Of a stretch of 37,430 nucleotides of DNA, positions 32,410-37,430 are shown one piece after another (within the stretch, counting starts at the first letter, position 1; every line of letters begins with the position of its first letter). A model generated the notes under the pieces. That model ran no database searches. It had not been told where the DNA came from and worked only from the letters and a program-made list of their open reading frames with translations. Source of the DNA: Bacteroidales bacterium (GTDB taxonomy: Bacteria > Bacteroidota > Bacteroidia > Bacteroidales > UBA932); NCBI GenBank assembly GCA_017614795.1, contig JAGABD010000053.1, positions 1 through 37,430 on the forward strand, given 5' to 3'. The position numbers and the translations under genes were made by a program.

Positions 32410-33113
32410 ATCTGCTTTACTCGAAGATGCTTTCGCACGCCGACCCGTCGCAGGTGGCGGGGCTGGCGCGTTTCTTCAAGACCGGTCCGGGCCAGTACGG
32501 CGAAGGCGAGAAATTTCTGGGCATAAAGGTCCCGGTGACGCGCGTCGTCGTCAAGGAATGCTGGAAGCAGACGTCTTTCGACGATTTGGAGGAGTGCATC
32601 GCCAGCGAGTACCACGAGGTGCGCCTTGCCGCATTGCTGACGCTGGTGGAGATCTTCGCCCATTCTAAAAAAGACAAAGGCCTGCAGCAGAGATGCGTAG
32701 ACTTCTATCTCGCCCACACGCAACACATCAACAACTGGGACCTGGTGGACTTGAGCTGCTACCCATTGCTGGGCGTCTGGCTGCTTGACAAGGACCGTTC
32801 GCTGCTGTACGAACTAGCTCGCAATGGCAAGACAATCTGGGAGAAGCGCATCGGTATGGTGAGCACTATGACATTCATTCGCCACGGGCAGATAGAAGAT
32901 ACTTTCGCCATCGCCGACATCCTTCTGTACCATCCTCACGACCTTATCCACAAGGCGGTCGGGTGGCTTCTTCGCGAAGCGGGCAAGCGCGACAAGGACG
33001 CGCTGGAATCTTTCCTCCGCCCCCGCTATCTCGAAATGCCCCGCACTATGCTCCGCTACGCCATTGAGAAGTTCCCCGAGGAGGAGCGAAAGAGCTATCT
33101 AAAGAGTTTATAA
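32406..33113 (+). CDS. DNA alkylation repair protein, AlkD-type HEAT-repeat glycosylase
   Basis: A 235-residue all-helical HEAT-like protein that removes N3- and N7-alkylated bases without flipping them. The start at 32406 is set by the ATGA overlap with the GNAT gene; in-frame sequence further upstream is shadow. Family pieces: YGEGEKFLGIKVPVTR near residues 32-47, 'HEVRLAALLTLVEIF', 'NNWDLVDLSCYPLLG' (the conserved NWD.VD block holding the catalytic Asp), and 'IWEKRIGMVSTMTFIRHGQ'. The 3' end runs 19 bases into the end of the convergent lipoprotein gene. Confidence 0.9.
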   Translation: MNLLYSKMLSHADPSQVAGLARFFKTGPGQYGEGEKFLGIKVPVTRVVVKECWKQTSFDDLEECIASEYHEVRLAALLTLVEIFAHSKKDKGLQQRCVDFYLAHTQHINNWDLVDLSCYPLLGVWLLDKDRSLLYELARNGKTIWEKRIGMVSTMTFIRHGQIEDTFAIADILLYHPHDLIHKAVGWLLREAGKRDKDALESFLRPRYLEMPRTMLRYAIEKFPEEERKSYLKSL

Positions 33114-33748
33114 TCAATTGCGGTCAGCCGTGAAGAGGCTGCCATGTTCTGGGGATTGGTGCCGGGGACTCCCTGGGGAACATCCATACCCAGCTTGCCG
33201 AATAGCCATTCCCAATAGGGCGGCATAGTTCCGTCAGCAGCCTTGAAGTTCATCGGAGAACTGGCGAAAACCTGATCGCCTCCGGCATCCAGATAGCACT
33301 TCTGGACCAGTTCCGTGCAATAAAGATCATCGTTATCCGGAAGGAAGCGCACATCGTAGGCGCGTCCGCAGTAAGTTTTGGCGCGCTCCACCGCGGCATC
33401 GGCATCGATGTCCGAAACCCGCTTTACGATAAACTCGGGGTAACTCCCGTCGCGAAGTGTGAAATCCTTGAGGAAAGTATCCAGAGGGTGTCGGTCCACC
33501 CCGTGGGCTATGGTAGCGTCAATAATCCATACGCTGTCGCCTTGCACCTCGGCTATCGCGACGTGAATAAGATTCAGTTCGCCATCCTTTCCGGTCGCCG
33601 AAGAGATTGCGGCATCCATCGAACCTGCTTCTGCCTGATAGTCTGCGGGAATCCCCACGAAAATCAGGTCGCCGTTCTGAAGATGTCCGGTTTTACGCCC
33701 GCAGCAAACTGCAAGAAGCAGGGGCAAAACAAATAATAGCCGTCTCAT
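33095..33748 (-). CDS. YiiX/YebB-like permuted papain-fold lipoprotein (predicted peptidase/amidase)
   Basis: A 217-residue predicted lipoprotein: MRRLL, a hydrophobic core, then LLLAVCC, with either Cys possible as the lipidation site. The mature part begins 'HLQNGDLIFVG', the opening of the YiiX/permuted NlpC-P60 group. The active-site His is in 'LIHVAI' (about residue 62) and the Cys in 'DLYCTELVQKCY' (about residue 144), in the permuted order. Members act on cell-wall or lipid amide bonds, but the actual substrate is unknown. The start overlaps the stop of the acetyltransferase gene (ATGA). Confidence 0.87.
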   Translation of the reverse strand: MRRLLFVLPLLLAVCCGRKTGHLQNGDLIFVGIPADYQAEAGSMDAAISSATGKDGELNLIHVAIAEVQGDSVWIIDATIAHGVDRHPLDTFLKDFTLRDGSYPEFIVKRVSDIDADAAVERAKTYCGRAYDVRFLPDNDDLYCTELVQKCYLDAGGDQVFASSPMNFKAADGTMPPYWEWLFGKLGMDVPQGVPGTNPQNMAASSRLTAIDYKLFR

Positions 33749-34644
33749 TTCGTTACTCTCCAGCGTTTAAGCATCGGGAAGAAGCCACGCATCATCTGCT
33801 TGTACCGTTCCTTCGTCATAGGCTCGGGCAGCATCTTGTTGACTTCATCCACAAACTGGGCGCAATGGTCGATCATCTCGTCCATAGTGCATTCCTGCAG
33901 GAATTTGCCGTCCTGATAGCAATATTGGCAATAGTCGAAGTTGATGCTGCCGTCGGCATTGTGTCCGCAGTCCCCGTCCTTGGCGAGTGGCATACCGCAA
34001 CTCTGGCAGAACTGCGGCAGCTGGCCGGGAAGCAGATGCTTTTCTTTGTGAGGAAAACCTGCCTCATAGGCCTCGAAGGCCTCCGGCTGGGCTTCGGCCA
34101 CGAAATAGCCTGCAGGCGGGCAATAAGTTCCCTCTCGGTCTCCCCAATAGCCCGGAATGAGCTCCTGCGCCAGGAAGTACGGGACCTCGCTGGTTGCGGG
34201 TTCTCCGTGATAATGAATCTTCAGCTTGCTGGCAAGATCGAAGCCCGCGTGCCTGTAAAACTCGATGTTGCCTTCCATCTGCAACAGGCCTATGCCCATC
34301 TCACGGGCCTTTTCAAGCGCATATTTCAACAGTTTGAGGCCGTATCCCCTGCGTTTGAAGTCGGGATGGATGCTGATGGGGCCGAAGGTCCAGGAAGGGA
34401 ATGCCGCGCCGTCGGCAAGGACGATCGATGCCTTTGAAAACATAACGTGGCCGATAATCCTGCCATCCACCTCCATAACCAAGTCGAGTTCCGGGATGAA
34501 ATCCGGATTGCCGCGGTATCGGTTCAACACGAAGTGCTCCTGGCATCCGGGACGGTAAACGTTCCAGAACGCCTCTCGGGTAAGGTTTTCCACCTCCCGG
34601 TAATCCTCTTTCCGCTCATTGCGGATAATGAAATCCTTGTTCAC
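33745..34644 (-). CDS. GNAT acetyltransferase fused to a C-terminal zinc-ribbon domain
   Basis: A 299-residue two-domain protein. Residues ~1-170 are a GNAT domain, with 'SIHPDFKRRGYGLKLLKYAL' forming the acetyl-CoA-binding R/QxxGxG loop (KRRGYG). Residues ~210-299 hold a zinc ribbon of the type 'FCQSCGMPL...DGDCG...DYCQYCYQDGKF' (Zn_ribbon_2-like), with Cys pairs for a metal site. A protein or nucleic-acid target presented by the ribbon is possible. The start is GTG 34644, four bases after a TAnnTTTA box. It is divergent from the Gre factor gene and overlaps the YiiX-like gene by four bases. Confidence 0.87.
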   Translation of the reverse strand: MNKDFIIRNERKEDYREVENLTREAFWNVYRPGCQEHFVLNRYRGNPDFIPELDLVMEVDGRIIGHVMFSKASIVLADGAAFPSWTFGPISIHPDFKRRGYGLKLLKYALEKAREMGIGLLQMEGNIEFYRHAGFDLASKLKIHYHGEPATSEVPYFLAQELIPGYWGDREGTYCPPAGYFVAEAQPEAFEAYEAGFPHKEKHLLPGQLPQFCQSCGMPLAKDGDCGHNADGSINFDYCQYCYQDGKFLQECTMDEMIDHCAQFVDEVNKMLPEPMTKERYKQMMRGFFPMLKRWRVTK

Positions 34645-34646
34645 GG

Positions 34647-34676
34647 TTTAAAGTTACGCATAATTTACTATCTTAG
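34647..34676 (+). promoter_or_regulatory. Promoter for the Gre factor gene, interleaved with the opposite promoter
   Basis: Plus strand: TTTA (34647-34650), an 18-base spacer, then TATCTTAG (34669-34676), one base off TAnnTTTG. The in-frame ATG at 34684 follows seven bases later. It is weaker than the other promoters described here. Confidence 0.45.
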
Positions 34677-34679
34677 CAA
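34649..34679 (-). promoter_or_regulatory. Promoter for the GNAT/zinc-ribbon gene, interleaved with the opposite promoter
   Basis: Minus strand: TTG (34679-34677), 20-base spacer, TAACTTTA (34656-34649), then GTG after four bases. The last base of the -7 box differs from the consensus G. The same ~30 bases also carry the divergent promoter of the Gre factor. Confidence 0.55.
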
Positions 34680-34683
34680 TGAA

Positions 34684-35154
34684 ATGGAATACCTGTCGAA
34701 ACAACGATACGACGAGCTCATGACAGAGCTGAAGCATCTGATCAACGACGTCTACCCCAAGGTGTCGGAAGAACTTGCGGAGATGAGCGCCCAGGGGGAC
34801 CGGAGCGACAATGCCGGATACCGCGAAGCGAGGCGCATGCAGGGAAAGACCATCAGCCGCATCAAGTTTCTGCAGAAGATCCTGGAGAATTCACGCGTGA
34901 TCGACCCGGAATCGCTCCCGAAAGACCAGGTATCCCTACTGAGCCGGGTAGAATTCACCAACCTGGCGACAAATGCCCGGATGACCTTCGAAATCGTCAG
35001 CCCCCACGAAATGGACCTCGAGGCTGGCAAGATTTCGCTGAACTCCCCTATCGGCGCCGCCCTGATGGGCAAGAAGGTCGGCGAGATCGCCGAAGCCCGG
35101 GTCCCCGCCGGGACGCTTCGCCTGCGCATTGAGAGCATCTTAACCACACAATAG
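34684..35154 (+). CDS. GreA/GreB family transcription elongation factor
   Basis: A 156-residue factor that rescues backtracked RNA polymerase by stimulating transcript cleavage. The N-terminal coiled coil holds 'GDRSDNAGYREARRMQGKTISRIKFL', with two acidic residues at the tip (Asp-Arg-Ser-Asp), as in the GDRSEN tip of GreB. The C-terminal FKBP-like domain has 'ISLNSPIGAALMGKKVGEIAEARVPAG', the standard 'SPIG.ALLG..VGD...V..P.G' block. ATG 34684 is the first Met giving the conserved YLSKQRYDEL start; the ATG at 34679 is out of frame. It precedes a secreted protein gene by seven bases. Confidence 0.93.
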   Translation: MEYLSKQRYDELMTELKHLINDVYPKVSEELAEMSAQGDRSDNAGYREARRMQGKTISRIKFLQKILENSRVIDPESLPKDQVSLLSRVEFTNLATNARMTFEIVSPHEMDLEAGKISLNSPIGAALMGKKVGEIAEARVPAGTLRLRIESILTTQ

Positions 35155-35160
35155 TATTAT

Positions 35161-35721
35161 ATGAAGAAGTACTTCCTTATCATCGCCCTCCTCGTATGGT
35201 CTGTCGCCGCATTCGCGCAGATCGGGAAGATTCCCCAGCGCCTGGAGCTCGTGACTGTCGATCTCGAAGTGGGAAACGAGGGCAGCTTGTTGAGCACGCA
35301 GGAAAACCTCGAGGTTTTCAATATGCCGGTGGACGGAGTGAACCATTACTGGCTCTCCGTGGGACATCTCGGCCTCGGGGACGACATCATCCAGTTCAAC
35401 ATCGACCCTATTTACGAACTGTTCATCCCCATAGGCGACACTGTGGCCGATGCCCTGGAATATCTGCAGACGCTTCAGGCCATATTCAAGGGTTCCAGGG
35501 GCGACAGCATGGAGGTCATAGGCTGCCTGTCCGCCGCTTTCCCGAACGGACAGATGGAAAAGGTCACAGTAACCTACCAGAAACTGCTTGTGACCAGCCT
35601 GTTGGAATTCCGTGTGGACCGCAATGGCTATATGAGGGCCACTCACATCCCCAAGAGCCAGTTCAATTCTCTGGTGAGCAGCCTCAAGGTTTATAGGAAA
35701 CTTCACCGCAAGGAACCGTAG
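35161..35721 (+). CDS. Secreted hypothetical protein
   Basis: A 186-residue protein with a signal peptide (MKKYF, hydrophobic core, cleavage likely after AFA before Q, residue 20). I do not recognise a family. The mature part has mixed beta-strand-like segments ('LELVTVDLEV', 'MEKVTVTYQKLLVTSLLEFRV') and one helix-like stretch ('VADALEYLQTLQAIF'), ending with a basic tail. It has no Cys pair beyond one Cys and no catalytic motif. It sits 7 bases after the Gre factor and 9 bases before the PAP2-VanX gene, so it may share their transcript. An envelope role is likely from export only. Confidence 0.75.
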   Translation: MKKYFLIIALLVWSVAAFAQIGKIPQRLELVTVDLEVGNEGSLLSTQENLEVFNMPVDGVNHYWLSVGHLGLGDDIIQFNIDPIYELFIPIGDTVADALEYLQTLQAIFKGSRGDSMEVIGCLSAAFPNGQMEKVTVTYQKLLVTSLLEFRVDRNGYMRATHIPKSQFNSLVSSLKVYRKLHRKEP

Positions 35722-35729
35722 CATAATCT

Positions 35730-37067
35730 ATGAAACGATTCTTATCTTCCCTCCTTTGCGCCGTTCTGTGCGTTTGTGCGGTCTATGCGCAGGAGGAACG
35801 CCGAGCATACTTCACTGTCGAAGAGTTGCCGGACCTTATCCAGTGCCTCCCCGCACCGCCCGAGAAGGGCTCTCCGGCATTCAAGTACGATGTTCAGAGG
35901 TATAAATGGGGCAAGGAGCAGCGAAAGGACCCCGGTCGCGCCGATATGGCCAAACGCGATGCCGTCTGGACCTATGAAGCGCTTGTGGCGGAATTCAAGG
36001 ATGCGTTCGGCATGGCAGTTTCCAAAGAAGCCACTCCGCTCATCTGGAATGTTCTTGTAAAGAGCCTGCACACCGTAGACCCGACCCGTGTCGCTCCCAA
36101 GGCCCATTTCCATCGCATACGGCCCTTCGAATACTTCAAGGAGCCCACGCTGACCGGAGAGGACGATACCCTTCGCGGAGAAGGCAGCTACCCTTCCGGG
36201 CACACGATGCGTTCGTGGCTGCTTTCCCTCTTGTTGGCCGAAATCAATCCTGCCGCATCCGATGCAATATATGCCAGAGGATGGGCCTATGGCGAGAGCC
36301 GCGTCATCGCCGGAGCCCATTGGCAGAGCGATGTCGACGCCAGCCGTTCCGCAGCCTCCATCGGTTATGCCCGTTTGCAGACCAGCGCGGCTTTTCGCGC
36401 CGACATGGCGCTGGCGCAGGACGAATTCCGGCATCTTGCGAAAGCAAAAGGACAGCAGGGGCGGGAGCATTTTGTTTCTCTTGCCGAAGCAGTCCCCGAT
36501 GCCATTCTGGAAATACGCTACTTCGGCACCTACAACTTTGTGGGAGCGCGTATAGACGGTTACCTGGCGCCTACCGCCTTGATGACCCAGGAGGCCGCCG
36601 ACAGCCTGAAAGCCGTGAGCGACGACGTGATGCGGCTCGGATATCGGCTCAAGATTTACGACGCCTACCGTCCCCAGTGCGCGGTTGACCATTTCGTGCG
36701 CTGGTCGCAAAACCCCGGCGACACGGTCACCAAGCGCTTCTTCTATCCCATGCTGGACAAGCCGGTGCTATTGGAACAGGACTATATAATGGCTAAATCC
36801 GGCCATACACGGGGTTCTACCATCGACCTTACGCTCTTCGACATGAATACCGAAAAGGAAGTCGACATGGGAGGGACCTTCGACTGGTTCGGCCATGAGA
36901 GCCATCCCGACTACCGCGGCATTACCGCCGAACAATATGCAAACCGCATGATTCTGCGCGATGCCATGCTGCGCCACGGATTCAAGCCCCTGGACAGCGA
37001 ATGGTGGCACTTCACCCTTAAGAACGAGCCTTTCCCGGACACTTATTTCAACTTCCCGGTAAAGTAG
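35730..37067 (+). CDS. Secreted PAP2 phosphatase fused to a VanX-type D-Ala-D-Ala dipeptidase
   Basis: A 445-residue exported protein (signal peptide to about residue 20, VYA before Q). Domain 1 (about 25-225) is a class A acid phosphatase/PAP2: KX6RP (Lys124-Pro132), PSGH (155-158) and SRX5HX3D (Ser190 to Asp201). Domain 2 (about 245-445) is VanX/DdpX-like: YDAYRP with Arg314, SGHTRGSTID (His359, Asp366) and SEWWH (Glu424, His427), giving the full zinc and catalytic set. Both active sites look intact in one uninterrupted frame. A periplasmic role in phosphate and D-Ala-D-Ala recovery, or cell-wall remodelling, is inferred. VanX alone does not imply glycopeptide resistance, and no vanH/vanA genes are nearby. 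Confidence 0.92.
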   Translation: MKRFLSSLLCAVLCVCAVYAQEERRAYFTVEELPDLIQCLPAPPEKGSPAFKYDVQRYKWGKEQRKDPGRADMAKRDAVWTYEALVAEFKDAFGMAVSKEATPLIWNVLVKSLHTVDPTRVAPKAHFHRIRPFEYFKEPTLTGEDDTLRGEGSYPSGHTMRSWLLSLLLAEINPAASDAIYARGWAYGESRVIAGAHWQSDVDASRSAASIGYARLQTSAAFRADMALAQDEFRHLAKAKGQQGREHFVSLAEAVPDAILEIRYFGTYNFVGARIDGYLAPTALMTQEAADSLKAVSDDVMRLGYRLKIYDAYRPQCAVDHFVRWSQNPGDTVTKRFFYPMLDKPVLLEQDYIMAKSGHTRGSTIDLTLFDMNTEKEVDMGGTFDWFGHESHPDYRGITAEQYANRMILRDAMLRHGFKPLDSEWWHFTLKNEPFPDTYFNFPVK

Positions 37068-37078
37068 GCTGAGGAGCA

Positions 37079-37118
37079 TAAAAAAGTGCGGCCCTGTCGT
37101 CTGACAAGGCCGCTCTTT
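37079..37118. terminator. Bidirectional intrinsic terminator between convergent genes
   Basis: The stem GCGGCCCTGTC (37088-37098) pairs with GACAAGGCCGC (37103-37113) with one mismatch around the loop GTCT. A run of A just before it (37080-37085) gives a T-tract for the minus-strand gene; TCTTTA follows for the plus-strand gene. It lies 20 bases after the PAP2-VanX stop and 21 bases after the stop of the convergent gene. Confidence 0.8.
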
Positions 37119-37134
37119 AAATATGCCTTATGAA

Positions 37135-37430
37135 TTAGATAAGGATGAACAGAAGAAGGAGGGCGGCAGCGCCGAGGACAATGCCACCAGTTGTGCCGAT
37201 GCCACCCAGAAATCCGTTAGAGGACTGCTTGTCATCGTCATCGTCTCCGACAGCTTTGAGCCTTTCTGCTTCTGCAGCTTCGGCTGCACGCCTCTCTGCT
37301 TCGAGTTCAGCGGCTGCCTTCTCCGCGGCGAGTCTTTCAGCTTCTGCCTTGTCGGCTGCAGCTTTCTCTGCAGCAAGTCTGTCAGCTTCTGCTTTTTCTC
37401 TGGCTGCCTTATCCTCAGCTGCCTTTTTGG
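37135..37430 (-). CDS. C-terminal part of an Ala/Glu/Lys-rich coiled-coil protein with a terminal membrane helix (5' end outside window)
   Basis: Only the last 98 codons are in view, ending in TAA at 37137-37135. The visible part starts with an uninterrupted Ala/Glu/Lys/Arg-rich helix that includes a 15-residue unit twice in tandem (KAEADRLAAEKAAAD, then KAEAERLAAEKAAAE). A short acidic linker (GDDDDDKQSS) follows, then a Gly-rich segment and a hydrophobic helix (about 20 residues, GGIVLGAAALLLLFILI) at the very C terminus. The layout suggests a tail-anchored or C-terminally membrane-held protein with a long coiled-coil stalk. I cannot name a family from this part. Other frames over these bases are not protein-like. 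Confidence 0.75.
   Translation of the reverse strand, partial: KKAAEDKAAREKAEADRLAAEKAAADKAEAERLAAEKAAAELEAERRAAEAAEAERLKAVGDDDDDKQSSNGFLGGIGTTGGIVLGAAALLLLFILI

Noticed and set aside
35730..37067. Vancomycin-resistance gene
   Set aside because: A VanX-like domain alone, fused to PAP2 and without vanH/vanA or vanRS nearby, does not support resistance.

Overview
The window looks like chromosomal DNA of a GC-rich member of the Bacteroidales. Supporting signs are a DUF4831 protein, a surface lipoprotein with bacterial Ig-like repeats and a Fibrobacter-major-type C-terminal domain, lipoboxes of the Bacteroidota kind, several TTG/TTTG-N20-TAnnTTTG-like promoters (the primary sigma signature of this phylum), and dense plus-strand runs with ATGA or TAATG stop/start overlaps. 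A Rikenellaceae-like or uncultured high-GC Bacteroidales is my guess; no rRNA or marker gene here settles it. I see no tRNA, rRNA, CRISPR array or transposase.

Layout. (1) 1-1443: the 3' part of nrdD and all of nrdG, the anaerobic ribonucleotide reductase and its activase. (2) 1444-5918: a visibly more AT-rich accessory module on the minus strand (a large Ig-repeat lipoprotein, a small upstream protein and perhaps another ORF). It is bracketed by two direct copies of a ~96-bp repeat, each made of two hairpins built from the same 10-11-mer, and is followed by strongly structured non-coding sequence. (3) 5919-23153: fifteen plus-strand genes, mostly touching or overlapping: LpxL-type acyltransferase, DUF4831, PepD, POT peptide transporter, TIGR02757, zeta-toxin-like kinase, TldD, TldE, SlyD, a GT2 glycosyltransferase, TrkA, DUF1846, Na/Pi cotransporter, DUF3667 and a CDF metal exporter. 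(4) 30724 down to 23165: a seven-gene minus-strand run driven by a near-consensus promoter: RelA-type alarmone synthetase, HD alarmone hydrolase, TIGR02172 kinase-like protein, orphan NMT1-type binding protein, Cache-HAMP-SpoIIE-RsbW fusion, STAS protein and a CPA1 cation/proton antiporter with an RCK_C tail. (5) 30781-37067: small clusters for envelope modification and repair (acyltransferase, GNAT, AlkD), a YiiX-like lipoprotein with a GNAT/zinc-ribbon protein, then a Gre factor, an unknown secreted protein and a PAP2-VanX fusion. (6) 37088-37430: a bidirectional terminator and the C-terminal end of an Ala/Glu/Lys-rich coiled-coil protein with a terminal membrane helix.

How the genes may work together. 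PepD and the POT carrier form a peptide-use pair. TldD/TldE form the usual heterodimeric protease pair. TrkA, the Na/Pi carrier, the CDF exporter and the antiporter place ion homeostasis on both sides of the convergent junction at 23153/23165. The most interesting unit is the minus-strand run: a split alarmone synthetase/hydrolase pair and a complete partner-switching module (phosphatase and kinase domains in one membrane receptor, plus STAS) whose STAS gene overlaps an antiporter gene, with no sigma factor present. I suggest, as inference only, that it couples an extracellular ligand or stress to alarmone level and cation/proton exchange.
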